Source: an uncultured Clostridia bacterium (GTDB taxonomy: Bacteria > Bacillota > Clostridia > Christensenellales > Aristaeellaceae). Taken from it: a DNA stretch of 44,215 nucleotides. The notes under the pieces were generated by a model. The model saw nothing but the letters and a program-made list of their open reading frames with translations, did no database searches and was not told the origin of the DNA. The DNA lies in assembly GCA_946543085.1 (NCBI GenBank), contig CAMNLM010000005.1, forward strand, positions 1-44,215. The letters are read 5' to 3'. Within the stretch, counting starts at the first letter, position 1; every line of letters starts with the position of its first letter. Position numbers and translations under genes: made by a program. Below, piece by piece: positions 31,465 to 40,589 of this stretch.

Positions 31465-33369
31465 ATGGCCCGCATCGACTGGGGTGAAAACCTGGAACTG
31501 AAGATCGCCAAGCTGCCGGACAGCCCGGGCTGCTACCTGATGAAGGACGCGGAGGGCACCATCATCTACGTTGGCAAGGCGGTCAACCTGAAAAACCGCG
31601 TGCGGTCGTATTTCCGCGACACCGCGCACACGCCGAAGGTCGCCGCGATGATCTCCCACATCGCGGATTTTGACATCCTCCTGTGTGACAGCAACCTGGA
31701 GGCGCTGTGCCTGGAGTGCAACCTCATCAAGGAGCACCGGCCCTATTACAACATCCTCCTCAAGGACGACAAGCACTATCCCTATCTCCGCGTGAACCTG
31801 CATGAGCCTTTCCCGCGGCTGACGCTCGCGCGGCGGATGCAGAAGGACGGCGCGCGGTACTTTGGGCCCTACATCGGCGCGACGGCGGTGAAGCAGGTGA
31901 TCGACGCGGTGCGCGACGTGTTCCCGCTGCGCACCTGCAAGCTGACCTTCCCGCTGAAGCGGCCCGTGCGCCCCTGCATCAATTACGACATCAAGAAATG
32001 CCTCGCGCCGTGCGCGGGGCAGTGCACCGAGGCCGAGTACTGGGACATGATGGACGGCGTGCTGGCCTTCCTCTCCGGCGATTACCAGCCGGTCATCGAC
32101 CAGCTGACCCGCAGCATGGAGCAGGCCGCGGAGCGCATGGAGTACGAGAAAGCCGCCGCCTACCGCGACAAGATCCGGGACGTGCGCGGGCTGATGGAGC
32201 GGCAGATCGCCATCCGCACCGACCGCAGCGAGCAGGACATCATCGCCCTCAGCCAGGACGGCCTGGACGCCATGGTGCAGATCGTCTATGTGCGCGGCGG
32301 GCGGATGCTCGGCGGCGACCACTTCCTGCTGGAGCGCGAGGGCAGCGAGGATGCCGGCGAAGTGCTCGCGGAATTTCTCACCCAGTACTACGAGGAGGGC
32401 GGGCTGATTCCCCGCAACGTTCTCGTGCAGACCCTCCCTGAGGGCACGCAAGAGCAACTGGAACAGTGGCTGCGCCAGCAGAAGGGCGCGGCGGTCACTC
32501 TGCTGATGCCCCGGCGCGGCGAGAAGCACGACCTGGTGCTGCTCGCGGAGAAGAACGCGCGGGACGCCCTCGAGAAGCGCAACGCCAGGGTCGCGGTGCG
32601 GGAGGAGCGCACGGTCGGCGCGGCGGCGAGCCTCGGCCGGATCCTCGGGCTGAAGGACTTCCCCCGCCGCATCGAGGGCTACGACATCTCCAACACGCAG
32701 GGCGTGCAGAGCGTCGGCTCGATGGTCGTCTTCATCGACGGCGAACCGGCGAAGAAGGAATACCGCCAGTTCAGGATCAAAACCGTGGAGGGCGCGAACG
32801 ACTTCGCCTCGCTGAATGAGGTGCTGTCCCGCCGCTTTGCCCACGGCGTGAAGGAGAAGGCCGATCGCGAGGCGCAGGGGCTCTCCCCCGTCGGCGGCAA
32901 ATTCTCCGATCTGCCCGACCTCATCCTGATCGACGGCGGCCCGCAGCAGGTGCGCTTCGCCCGCGAGGCGATGCTCGCCCAGGGGCTGGACATCCCGATG
33001 TTCGGCCTGGCGGAGCGCCTGGAGGAAATCTGGCTGCCCAACCGCGAGGAGCCCATCGTGCTGGATCACCACACGCCGGAGCTGCAGCTCGTGCAGCGCG
33101 TCCGCGACGAAGCCCACCGCACAGCCATCACCCACCACCGGACCCTGCGCGGCAAGGCTTTCACGCACAGCCAGCTGGAGGACATTCCGGGCATCGGCCC
33201 CAAGCGCCGCAAGGCCCTGCTGAAGCACTTCGGCAGCATCCGGGCGATCCGCGAGGCCACGGAGGACGAGCTGCTCGCCGTGGACGGCATCAACAAGCCC
33301 GCGGCGGAAGCCATTCTCGCCTGGAGCAAGAAGCCGCTGACGAAGGAGCAGGCGCGGGCGGTGCCGTGA
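31465..33369 (+). CDS. uvrC: Excinuclease ABC subunit C
   Basis: UvrC makes both incisions in nucleotide-excision repair with UvrA/UvrB. The start at ATG 31465 (GGAGG 11 nt upstream) gives 634 residues. GIY-YIG nuclease: GCY at 22-24, YVG at 35-37, R45, E79. Four cysteines C158-x12-C171-x7-C179-x3-C183 fit the Fe-S cluster spacing described in UvrC. A UVR domain lies near 205-240. The RNase H-like second nuclease covers GYDISNTQG and LILIDGGPQQ. Tandem HhH motifs at the C-terminus (DIPGIGPKRRKALLKHFGSI) complete it. A tag fragment follows at once. Confidence 0.97.
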   Translation: MARIDWGENLELKIAKLPDSPGCYLMKDAEGTIIYVGKAVNLKNRVRSYFRDTAHTPKVAAMISHIADFDILLCDSNLEALCLECNLIKEHRPYYNILLKDDKHYPYLRVNLHEPFPRLTLARRMQKDGARYFGPYIGATAVKQVIDAVRDVFPLRTCKLTFPLKRPVRPCINYDIKKCLAPCAGQCTEAEYWDMMDGVLAFLSGDYQPVIDQLTRSMEQAAERMEYEKAAAYRDKIRDVRGLMERQIAIRTDRSEQDIIALSQDGLDAMVQIVYVRGGRMLGGDHFLLEREGSEDAGEVLAEFLTQYYEEGGLIPRNVLVQTLPEGTQEQLEQWLRQQKGAAVTLLMPRRGEKHDLVLLAEKNARDALEKRNARVAVREERTVGAAASLGRILGLKDFPRRIEGYDISNTQGVQSVGSMVVFIDGEPAKKEYRQFRIKTVEGANDFASLNEVLSRRFAHGVKEKADREAQGLSPVGGKFSDLPDLILIDGGPQQVRFAREAMLAQGLDIPMFGLAERLEEIWLPNREEPIVLDHHTPELQLVQRVRDEAHRTAITHHRTLRGKAFTHSQLEDIPGIGPKRRKALLKHFGSIRAIREATEDELLAVDGINKPAAEAILAWSKKPLTKEQARAVP

Positions 33370-33457
33370 GTGTAAGCGTACGCACAAGGCGCGAATCCTT
33401 TTCCGCCGGGTATGCCCCGTCCTTCTCTCTCCATCAGGCGTCACAGAAGGAATATCC

Positions 33458-33733
33458 CTGAGCCGAAAGGCATCCCGCGTCCGCTCTGCCCCCGAGAGCC
33501 GCTCCTTCGACGCCTACCTGTGGCGCTTTACCGGCGGCAAGGTGATCGACGGCCGCTGGCAAAAGCCGGAGGAGACACCAACTGTCAGTGAGGTGTCCCG
33601 GCGGTTGAGCGCCGACCTCCGCAAGCGGGGCATGGCCTACGTCGGCCCGGTCATCACCTATTCCTTTCTGCAGGCCATCGGGATGGTCAACGACCATCTG
33701 GCGGATTGTCCGTGCAGAGATGAGAAGCTGTAA
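33458..33733 (+). pseudogene. tag: 5'-truncated 3-methyladenine DNA glycosylase I (tag)
   Basis: From SFDAYLWRFTGGKVIDGRW (about 33503) to the stop the frame matches the C-terminal third of Tag. It includes LRKRGMAYVGPVITYSFLQA and the zinc-binding end GMVNDHLADCPC. The N-terminal 110 or so residues, including the first zinc ligands and part of the base pocket, are absent. The frame stays open upstream to the uvrC end, with no tag-like sequence. AGAAGGAA precedes an in-frame CTG at 33458, and a GTG lies at 33542; neither would give an active enzyme. This is a remnant, most likely from a deletion next to uvrC. Confidence 0.88.
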
Positions 33734-33779
33734 AAAACCACTCTGTTCGCAGAAGCAGCATGAACAGGGTGGTTTTTTT
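33732..33779. terminator. Bidirectional terminator between tag fragment and toxin gene
   Basis: AAAAACCACTCTGTTC pairs with GAACAGGGTGGTTTTTTT around a 13-nt loop. Runs of A and T on both sides let it serve the plus-strand tag fragment and the minus-strand toxin-antitoxin pair. Confidence 0.85.
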
Positions 33780-33817
33780 GCGCAGTCGGAGAAGGAGGGT
33801 GAGCCGCTGATTCTTGC

Positions 33818-34249
33818 TCAGCCTGCCCGCAGTTCTGCCATCAACTGCTCGGGCGAAAGCACCCTGATGCGGCAGGGCGCAAAATGCTCAGGGTTGCGTG
33901 TGACGATGCAGTCCATACCTGCCCGCTGCGCGTTTACGATCAAAAGCGCATCCTCGTAGTCGCCATTCGGCAGGCTGAGCGCTTCGCGGCAATCCTCAGC
34001 AAGGGAGTCAGTCACTTCAAACAGCGTTAAAAGCTTAGCCAACACGTCCCTGGCTTTCGTGTCAACGTGATCCTGATTCTTAAACTGTTTGCGCGAAAAG
34101 TAGTGGATATCTGCCGCCTGTTTAGCCGTGATGAAACCATCTATCACCCGGCTCGCCACGGCTAAGAAAACCTCTCTGCCCGCAGCGCACCAGGGTTCCC
34201 TGTCCTGCAGAACATCCACAATCACATTGGTATCAATCAGTGCTTTCAT
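33818..34249 (-). CDS. PIN-domain toxin, VapC-like
   Basis: 143 residues of PIN ribonuclease fold: D6 in ALIDTNVIVD, then the NGDYEDAL segment with D97 and D100, and TRNPEHF near 117-123 where the fourth acid is usually D/N. VapC-type toxins cleave specific RNAs such as initiator tRNA or 23S rRNA (family knowledge). The start overlaps the antitoxin stop by 4 nt (ATGA), the usual antitoxin-toxin order. The target is unknown. It ends before the bidirectional terminator. Confidence 0.9.
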   Translation of the reverse strand: MKALIDTNVIVDVLQDREPWCAAGREVFLAVASRVIDGFITAKQAADIHYFSRKQFKNQDHVDTKARDVLAKLLTLFEVTDSLAEDCREALSLPNGDYEDALLIVNAQRAGMDCIVTRNPEHFAPCRIRVLSPEQLMAELRAG

Positions 34250-34461
34250 GCTTCGTTCAGTCGCTCCTCACGGACTTCTTCCAGTGTCATCGTCTGCGGG
34301 AGAATCCCAAAGAGAGATTTTGCCGTTTCCATCCGATTCTGGTAAGGGCTTGTCAGCTTCGCGATCACTTTGCCATACTGGGTAATGAAGATGTCCTCGG
34401 ACGCAGCGAGCGACAGATACTTGCCGAGATTCGCCTTCAGTTCCGTTGCGGTGATGGACAT
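34246..34461 (-). CDS. Phd/YefM-family antitoxin
   Basis: 71 residues from the ATG at 34461, preceded by GAGGAGGTG. The N-terminal Phd/YefM DNA-binding fold (ITATELKANLGKYLSLAASE, DIFITQYGKVIAKL) is followed by a C-terminal segment that would wrap the toxin (TMTLEEVREERLNEA). An upstream extension of the frame overlaps the promoter and is not used. It probably represses its own promoter at 34486-34514 and neutralises the PIN toxin. Confidence 0.9.
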   Translation of the reverse strand: MSITATELKANLGKYLSLAASEDIFITQYGKVIAKLTSPYQNRMETAKSLFGILPQTMTLEEVREERLNEA

Positions 34462-34485
34462 ACGCACACCTCCTCGTCTGCAAAC

Positions 34486-34514
34486 AGCATAGCAGTTTCG
34501 GACGATTTTGTCAA
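34486..34514 (-). promoter_or_regulatory. Promoter of the toxin-antitoxin pair
   Basis: On the minus strand a perfect TTGACA (34509-34514), a 17-bp spacer and TATGCT (34486-34491), 25 bp before the antitoxin start. CGGATGA repeats upstream (near 34523 and 34542) could be operator sites. Confidence 0.8.
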
Positions 34515-34831
34515 CCAAATCGGATGATTATCATATAAAAACGGATGAAAATGGGATGCATTTTTCCCGGGCGATTCCGTGCATGGGAGGGTTCTCCATT
34601 TGTTTTCGCCTCCGAAACCGTGAAAGACGCTTTTCGATCCGCTCTTTGCCATCGATCGCGGCGACCGGCAGGCGGCTCAGAAAGCCCGCGCAGCCTTTGC
34701 CATACCGTTTGCCCTTGTCCGGGGTAACCGGTGAAATGCGCAGCGAAATAGCCGGCCCGATCCGTACAACCCGGTCGGCGGGCTTCAACTGCCTGAGCTA
34801 TACTCTTGGAATGGCCCTTGGATATCTACAG

Positions 34832-34871
34832 AAAAACCGGAGCGCTGCTTCTACCGCAGACACTCCGGTTC
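34832..34871 (-). terminator. Terminator of the spc ribosomal operon after rpmJ
   Basis: On the minus strand AACCGGAGTG pairs with CGCTCCGGTT (one mismatch) around a 16-nt loop, followed by TTTTTC. It lies about 25 nt past the rpmJ stop. Confidence 0.85.
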
Positions 34872-34893
34872 TATTCATGATGGGAGAAAACCC

Positions 34894-35257
<364 letters not shown>

Positions 35258-35261
35258 GTTT

Positions 35262-35561
35262 TCAGTCCTCCTTGCACAGGGGCTGTTCGATACCCAGCCC
35301 GTTTTCCTTCAGAAACTTGCGCAGATCACTGTCCAGCAGCTGTCCTGCTTCCAGTTGCGACTTCAGGGTTTCCATCCGCACAGGCTTGGGTTTCAGGTGT
35401 TTGGTCTTTTTCTTTTTGGGGTGATTCAGCTTGCGGGTGAGACCGTCGGCCATCTGTACAAACCCGTCCTGCTCATCGCTGAGCAGCAGGAAGTACCGGC
35501 CTTCGTCCCGACCCTGGGTGGAGCGAACCACACGTCCCGTGTCGAAGGGCAGGCGATCCAT
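35262..35561 (-). CDS. KOW-domain RNA-binding protein
   Basis: 99 residues from the ATG that overlaps the map stop (TGATG), with GGAAGGAGG upstream. The N-terminal KOW-type beta-barrel is [20 protein letters not shown], and a basic patch [15 protein letters not shown] follows. Proteins of this kind sit between map and infA in many Clostridia and resemble L14e/L27e-type KOW proteins. Binding to ribosomal RNA is inferred; the function is uncharacterised. Confidence 0.85.
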   Translation of the reverse strand: MDRLPFDTGRVVRSTQGRDEGRYFLLLSDEQDGFVQMADGLTRKLNHPKKKKTKHLKPKPVRMETLKSQLEAGQLLDSDLRKFLKENGLGIEQPLCKED

Positions 35562-36340
35562 CAGTCCGCCTCCTTCCATACGTGGCCGGGCAGCGTCAGC
35601 AGCTCCGGCGGGCGATCCTCGAAGACCGCCATCGTGTGTTCATAGTGGGAAGCCGGTTTGCCGTCCGCCGTGCGGACGCGCCAGCCGTCCTCCTCGTCGC
35701 TCTCCACGCGCCAGGTGCCCATGGCAATCATGGGCTCGACGGCGATGGTCATGCCCGCGCGCAGCTTCAGTCCGTGACCGGCGCGGCCGAAGTTGTAGAC
35801 GCTCGGCTCCTCATGCATTTCACGGCCAATGCCGTGGCCTGTGAGGTCGCGCACCACGCCGTAGCCGTTCGCCTCGGCGATGGCCTGCACCGCGTGTCCA
35901 ACGTCGCCCAGCGTATGCCCGGCGATCGCCTGGCGGGCGCCCGCGAAGAAGCAGGCCTCCGTCACTTCGATCAGGCGGCGCTTCTCTTCGCTGACGCGGC
36001 CGACCGGAACGGTCAGCGCGCTGTCTGCCTGCCAGCCGTCCAGCACCAGTCCGCAGTCCAGGCTGATGATGGAGCCTTCCCGCAGCACCTCCTGCTCGGA
36101 GGGAATGCCGTGCACCACCGTGTCGTCCACGCTGGTGCAGAGGGAAGCCGGATAGCCCTCGTAGCCCAGGAAAGAGGGCGTCGCCCCGTGATCCCGGATA
36201 TACTTCTCGGCTATCGCGTCCAGCTCGGCTGTCGTCACCCCCGGCTTCACGGCCTGCGCCACCGTCTGCAGCACCTCATAGAGAAGCGCGCCCGCGCGGC
36301 GCATCAGACCGATCTGCTCCGGATTCTTGATGGTGATCAT
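35561..36340 (-). CDS. map: Methionine aminopeptidase, type I
   Basis: Removes the initiator methionine from new proteins. 259 residues with all five metal ligands visible: D95 and D106 (SLDCGLVLDGWQAD), H169 (TGHGIG), E202 (VEPM) and E234 (YEHT), plus the substrate-site H77 (VVHGIP). The start overlaps the adk stop by 4 nt and the stop overlaps the KOW start by 1 nt, so the trio is coupled. Confidence 0.98.
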   Translation of the reverse strand: MITIKNPEQIGLMRRAGALLYEVLQTVAQAVKPGVTTAELDAIAEKYIRDHGATPSFLGYEGYPASLCTSVDDTVVHGIPSEQEVLREGSIISLDCGLVLDGWQADSALTVPVGRVSEEKRRLIEVTEACFFAGARQAIAGHTLGDVGHAVQAIAEANGYGVVRDLTGHGIGREMHEEPSVYNFGRAGHGLKLRAGMTIAVEPMIAMGTWRVESDEEDGWRVRTADGKPASHYEHTMAVFEDRPPELLTLPGHVWKEAD

Positions 36341-36963
36341 GCCTGGCCGAGAGCCTCCATGATCTTTCCGAATATCGCGTCCATGTCGCCGTCGCCGTCG
36401 ACCTTCTTCAGCAGCCCCTTGCCCTCGTAGAAAGACACGAGCGGAGCGGTCTGGCTGTGGTAGACGGTGAGGCGGTTGAGCACGGTTTCGGCCTTGTCAT
36501 CATTGCGCTGGATGAGGGGCTCACCGCAGTTGGCGCAGGTGGTCTTGTCGCCCAGCAGCGAGATGTGATAGGTCGCGCCGCACTTGGTGCAGACCCTGCG
36601 GCCGGAGATGCGCTTGATGAGCTTCTCGTCCTCGACCGCCAGCTCAATCACGCTGTCGATCTTGGCGAACTGCTCCAGCGCCTCAGCCTGGGGCACGGTG
36701 CGGGGGAAGCCGTCCAGGATGTAGCCGGCCTTGCAGTCGTCCATCTGGAGGCGGTCCTTCACGATATCGATGATGACTTCGTCGGGCACCAGCTGGCCGG
36801 CGTCGATGTAGCTCTTGGCCTTCAGGCCGGTCGGCGTGCCTTCCTTCATGGCACGGCGGAGAATGTCGCCGGTGGAGATCTGAGGAATGTTCAGCGCGGC
36901 GCAGATGCGCTGGGCCTGGGTTCCTTTGCCTGCCCCGGGAGGTCCGAGAAAGATGATGTTCAT
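36337..36963 (-). CDS. adk: Adenylate kinase with zinc lid
   Basis: Interconverts ATP + AMP and 2 ADP. The start at ATG 36963 (GGAAAGGAG upstream) gives 208 residues. P-loop GPPGAGKGT at 8-15, AMP-binding DILRRAMKEGTPTG, and DGFPRT at 84-89. The LID has zinc-type C125-x2-C128 and C143-x2-C146, typical of Gram-positive Adk. The frame runs further upstream but without homology or an RBS. A 217-nt gap with a long hairpin separates it from secY. Confidence 0.97.
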   Translation of the reverse strand: MNIIFLGPPGAGKGTQAQRICAALNIPQISTGDILRRAMKEGTPTGLKAKSYIDAGQLVPDEVIIDIVKDRLQMDDCKAGYILDGFPRTVPQAEALEQFAKIDSVIELAVEDEKLIKRISGRRVCTKCGATYHISLLGDKTTCANCGEPLIQRNDDKAETVLNRLTVYHSQTAPLVSFYEGKGLLKKVDGDGDMDAIFGKIMEALGQA

Positions 36964-37137
36964 CCTGTCGCTCCTTTCCGTCGTATCCTTGGTGTTCAGA
37001 TGAAGCCGGAAGATTCCGCCGCCTCGCCGCGCAGGGTGGGCTGGAGGCTCGCGCCTCCTGCGCCTCTGCGCCACACCCTTCGCACGCGTCATGCGGAGGG
37101 CGGCAGAGGAAGGCGAATTCCCGATTGCAAACACGTT

Positions 37138-37172
37138 CGCCATGCGCCTGTCGTCAGGGCAGGCGCATGGCG
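37138..37172. repeat. 13-bp-stem hairpin between secY and adk
   Basis: CGCCATGCGCCTG (37138-37150) and CAGGCGCATGGCG (37160-37172) form a perfect stem with a 9-nt loop just past the secY stop. No T-tract follows on either strand, so it is more likely an RNA stabiliser, processing site or dispersed repeat than a terminator. Confidence 0.8.
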
Positions 37173-37180
37173 GAGAGATC

Positions 37181-38458
37181 TTACATGAAGCCGCCCTTTT
37201 CCACGTCCATGTCGATGCCGCGGATGCTCATCTCGGCCTGGATGGCGCGGATGGTTTCCAGGGCAACGCTCACCGCGATCAGAATGGAGGAAGCCGCGAA
37301 GGGCACCGCCGTGTTCAGGCCGCGGGTCAGCAGGGAAGGCACAGCAGACAGCACGGCCAGGAACAGAGCCGCAAACAGGTTGAGGCGGTTCACGGTCGTC
37401 TGCAGATACTGGCGCATGTTCTTGCCGCGCTGACCGGGGATGGTCGCGCCCTGCATGATCAGCTGCTCAGCCTGCTGCTTGGGATCGAAGCTGATGGAAG
37501 AGTAGAAGAAGGTGAAGGCGATGATGAGCAGGGAGGACACCAGGATATACAGCGGTGCGCCATTGCTCATGTGGGTCAGCCACCAGCGGCTGAAGCCGCC
37601 CTCATAGCGGGGGTCCACCAGCTGCACAATCGTGCTGGGGAACGCCATGAAGGAATAGGCGAAGATCAGCGGGAGCACGCCCACGGAGACGACCTTCAGG
37701 GTCAGGCGGGTGTTCTGGCCGCCGTACACCCTGCGGCCCTTGGTCTGCTTGGCGATCTGCAGCGGAATGCGGCGCTCGCCCAGCTCGACGAAGGTGACCA
37801 GCACGGTGATGATGATGGCCATGACCACGATCACCAGGGCCGCCATCCAGCCGGAAGTCGTGCCGGCGGTGGACGCGTTGGTGAAGGCGCTGATGATGCC
37901 GTTGAAGAGGTTGGAGATAATGCCCACGAAGATCAGCAGCGAGATGCCGTTGCCGATGCCCTTTTCCGTGATGCGCTCGCCAATCCACATCGCCAGCGCG
38001 GTGCCGGCAGCCATGGAGATACCGACCAGCATATAGTTGAACCAGCCGGACTTGATGGCGCCCAGGCCAGCCACCAGGCCGATGGCCTGCAGAGCGGCCA
38101 GACCGACGGTGACATAGCGGGTGATGCGGTTGATCTTTTCACGGCCGGCGCCGCTCTCATCCTGCTGCAGCTTTTCCAGCGCCGGAATGGCGATGCAGAG
38201 CAGCTGCATAATGATGCTCGCGTTGATGTAGGGTGTGATACCCATGGCCATGATCGTCATCTGGGAGAAGCTGTTACCGGTCATCATGTTGACCAGCTGC
38301 AGCAGCGGCAGATCCATCTGCTGACCCACGCGCGCGGGGTCAACGCCGGGGGCGGGGATAACGCCGACCAGACGATAGAGCAGCAGCATCAGGAAAGTGT
38401 AGATCAGCTTCTTGCGAAGCTCTTCTGTTTTCCAGATCTTGCGAAGGCTGTCACCCAT
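37181..38458 (-). CDS. secY: Preprotein translocase subunit SecY
   Basis: The channel subunit of the Sec translocon. 425 residues with ten predicted transmembrane helices, the plug region after helix 1 (LVGVIPAPGVDPARV) and the cytoplasmic loop KQTKGRRVYGGQNTRLTLKV. The start lies 1 nt past the rplO stop, with an RBS-like GAGGTGAT inside rplO. Its position after rplO is universal in spc operons. Confidence 0.98.
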   Translation of the reverse strand: MGDSLRKIWKTEELRKKLIYTFLMLLLYRLVGVIPAPGVDPARVGQQMDLPLLQLVNMMTGNSFSQMTIMAMGITPYINASIIMQLLCIAIPALEKLQQDESGAGREKINRITRYVTVGLAALQAIGLVAGLGAIKSGWFNYMLVGISMAAGTALAMWIGERITEKGIGNGISLLIFVGIISNLFNGIISAFTNASTAGTTSGWMAALVIVVMAIIITVLVTFVELGERRIPLQIAKQTKGRRVYGGQNTRLTLKVVSVGVLPLIFAYSFMAFPSTIVQLVDPRYEGGFSRWWLTHMSNGAPLYILVSSLLIIAFTFFYSSISFDPKQQAEQLIMQGATIPGQRGKNMRQYLQTTVNRLNLFAALFLAVLSAVPSLLTRGLNTAVPFAASSILIAVSVALETIRAIQAEMSIRGIDMDVEKGGFM

Positions 38459-38459
38459 A

Positions 38460-38900
38460 TCAGATCACCTCGGCTTTCCCGCCGACGGCCTCGATCTTTT
38501 CCTTGGCAGAGGCAGTGAATTTGGCAGCCTTGACGTTCAGTTTCTTGGTCAACTCACCGTTGCCCATGATCTTGACACCGGCCAGGGTCTTCTTGATGAT
38601 GCCCGCGTCCACCAGCGCCTGAGCGTCGACGGTCGCGCCATCCTCAAAGACTTCCAGCCGTTCCACATTCACGGCGGCGTAATCCACGCCAAAGATATTG
38701 GTAAAGCCACGCTTCGGCACGCGGCGGTACAGAGGCATCTGACCGCCTTCAAAGCCGGGGCGCTTGCCGCCGCCAGAGCGCGCCTTGGCGCCCTTGTGGC
38801 CCTTGCCGGAGGTCTTGCCCAGACCGGAACCCACGCCACGGCCCAGACGCTTGGCAGCAGTGGTAGAGCCCTCGGCGGGGTGCAGTTCATGCAGTTTCAT
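38460..38900 (-). CDS. rplO: 50S ribosomal protein L15
   Basis: 146 residues from the ATG at 38900 ([20 protein letters not shown]), nine bases after AAGGAGGG. The frame extends 11 codons further without an RBS, so that start is rejected. The Gly/Arg-rich N-terminal tail ([20 protein letters not shown]) is typical of L15. Confidence 0.98.
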   Translation of the reverse strand: MKLHELHPAEGSTTAAKRLGRGVGSGLGKTSGKGHKGAKARSGGGKRPGFEGGQMPLYRRVPKRGFTNIFGVDYAAVNVERLEVFEDGATVDAQALVDAGIIKKTLAGVKIMGNGELTKKLNVKAAKFTASAKEKIEAVGGKAEVI

Positions 38901-38913
38901 TGGGGTTCCCTCC

Positions 38914-39096
38914 TTACTCGTTGACTTCTTCAACCTTCACCATGTGCTTCACGGCGAAGATCTGACCGCGGATGGCAGCGTTGTCGGGCTTTTCCACGGT
39001 CTGGCCGACCTTGTGCAGGCCCAGAGCCGCAACGGTGGCCTTGTGCTTGGGCAGGGAGGCGATGGGAGACTTGATCAAAGTGACTTTGAGCTTCAT
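38914..39096 (-). CDS. rpmD: 50S ribosomal protein L30
   Basis: 60 residues from the ATG at 39096 ([20 protein letters not shown]). This start is 8 nt from GGAGGG, whereas an ATG two codons earlier (39102) is only 2 nt away. [15 protein letters not shown] is the family signature. Confidence 0.96.
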   Translation of the reverse strand: MKLKVTLIKSPIASLPKHKATVAALGLHKVGQTVEKPDNAAIRGQIFAVKHMVKVEEVNE

Positions 39097-39110
39097 CTTC
39101 ATTTCCCTCC

Positions 39111-39608
39111 TTAACCCAGCAGTTCTTCCACGGTCTTGCCGCGCATATTGGCGACCTGCTCGGGGCTGCGGAGCAGCTTGAGGGCTTCCAGCGTGGCCTT
39201 GACCATGTTGATGGGGTTGTTGGTGCCGAAGGACTTGGTGCGGATATCGCGCACGCCGGCCATTTCCAGCACGGCGCGGCAGGCACCGCCGGCGATCACG
39301 CCGGTGCCTTCGGGGGCGGGCAGCAGCACCACCTTGGCGGTGGAATAATAGCCCGTGACCTCATGGGGCAGAGTGGAACCGGCCAGAGGCACGTTGATCA
39401 TGCTCTTCTTGGCATCCTCGGTCGCCTTGCGGATGGCTTCGGGGATTTCCACGGCCTTGCCCATGCCGGCGCCCACGCGGCCCTGCTCGTCGCCAATCAC
39501 CACCAGCGCGGAGAAGCGGGCATTGCGGCCGCCCTTCACGGTCTTGGACACGCGGTTGACAGCGACAAGGCGATCCTTGAATTCGCTAACCTGTTCGTAA
39601 TGTGGCAT
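39111..39608 (-). CDS. rpsE: 30S ribosomal protein S5
   Basis: 165 residues. The N-terminal double-stranded RNA-binding-like domain ([20 protein letters not shown]) and the C-terminal fold ([38 protein letters not shown]) are complete. It contributes to decoding fidelity at the mRNA entry site. AAAGGAGG lies upstream. Confidence 0.98.
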   Translation of the reverse strand: MPHYEQVSEFKDRLVAVNRVSKTVKGGRNARFSALVVIGDEQGRVGAGMGKAVEIPEAIRKATEDAKKSMINVPLAGSTLPHEVTGYYSTAKVVLLPAPEGTGVIAGGACRAVLEMAGVRDIRTKSFGTNNPINMVKATLEALKLLRSPEQVANMRGKTVEELLG

Positions 39609-39628
39609 TTGCGTGTGTCCTCCTTTAA

Positions 39629-39997
39629 TCAGAAGTCAAGTCCGGCTTCGCGGGCTCCCGCGGCGACTTCGGCCACACGGCCGGTATACACATACCCGCC
39701 ACGGTCGAAGACAACCGTCTTGATGCCTGCCTGGACAGCACGCTCGCCCAGCAGCTTGCCAACCAGCTTGGCGGCGCCCTTCTTGTCCACTTCGTCGAGC
39801 TGACCCTTCAGCTGAGGATCAAGCGTGGAAGCGGCGCAGAGGGTGACACCCTTGGTGTCGTCAATAATCTGGGCCTGAATGTGCTTGTTGGAACGGTACA
39901 CGGAAAGACGCGGCATATCAGGGGTGCCGCTGATCTTTTTGCGGACGCGTTCATGACGGATCTCGCGGATCTCATTGCGGTCGCGCTTCTTGAACAT
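39629..39997 (-). CDS. rplR: 50S ribosomal protein L18
   Basis: 122 residues, a 5S rRNA-binding protein. The basic N-terminus ([20 protein letters not shown]) and the end [18 protein letters not shown] are characteristic. AGAGGGAG lies upstream of the ATG. Confidence 0.98.
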   Translation of the reverse strand: MFKKRDRNEIREIRHERVRKKISGTPDMPRLSVYRSNKHIQAQIIDDTKGVTLCAASTLDPQLKGQLDEVDKKGAAKLVGKLLGERAVQAGIKTVVFDRGGYVYTGRVAEVAAGAREAGLDF

Positions 39998-40015
39998 ATG
40001 CAGTCACTCCCTCTC

Positions 40016-40561
40016 TTACTTACCGGTCTTGCCTTCCTTGCGGCGGATGTGCTCACCCTGGTACTTGATGCCCTTGCCCAGGTAGGGTTCAGGCTTGCGG
40101 ATGGCACGGATGTCCGCGGCAAGATTGCCGACGACCTGCTTATTTGCGCCCTTCACCACGATGGTGGTGTCGTTGGGGGTCTCGAAGGTGATGCCTTCGG
40201 GAGCCGGGATCACCACGGGGTGAGAGAAGCCGATGGCGATGTCCAGCTGCTGGCCGTTGTTGTTGGCCTTGGCCTTGTAACCGGTGCCGACCATCTCCAG
40301 CGTCTTGGAGAAGCCGTCGGTCACGCCCACCACCATGTTGTGGACCAGGGAACGATACAGGCCGTGCATGGCCTTGTGGTTTTTATCCTCGCTGTGGCGC
40401 TCGAGGGTCAGTACGTTGCCCTCCTGCTTCACGGTGATTTCAGGATTGACCTGCTGGCTCATGGTGCCCTTGGGGCCCTTCACAGTCACCAGGTTCGCTT
40501 CATCCACCGTTACCGTCACGCCCGCGGGGACATGGATCGGAAGTCTTCCGATACGAGACAT
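40016..40561 (-). CDS. rplF: 50S ribosomal protein L6
   Basis: 181 residues in two similar halves, ending with YLGKGIKYQGEHIRRKEGKT, the classic L6 C-terminus. MSRIGRLPIHVPAGVTV is the standard start, preceded by TGGAGG. Confidence 0.98.
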   Translation of the reverse strand: MSRIGRLPIHVPAGVTVTVDEANLVTVKGPKGTMSQQVNPEITVKQEGNVLTLERHSEDKNHKAMHGLYRSLVHNMVVGVTDGFSKTLEMVGTGYKAKANNNGQQLDIAIGFSHPVVIPAPEGITFETPNDTTIVVKGANKQVVGNLAADIRAIRKPEPYLGKGIKYQGEHIRRKEGKTGK

Positions 40562-40589
40562 ATTTCACACCTCCATGAACGTGTCGGTA

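Larger units (their letters stand above)
34462..34893. other. Intergenic region, toxin-antitoxin pair / rpmJ
   Basis: It contains the toxin-antitoxin promoter, an AT-rich patch (34515-34560), about 270 bp without recognisable content and the spc-operon terminator at 34832-34871. Open frames here have no RBS or family resemblance. The ribosomal alpha-operon genes usually found here are missing. Confidence 0.65.

Noticed and set aside
36964-37143. 60-residue N-terminal extension of adenylate kinase
   Set aside because: The Arg-rich sequence lacks an RBS and any Adk homology. MNIIFLGPPGAGKGT at 36963 is the family start with GGAAAGGAG upstream.
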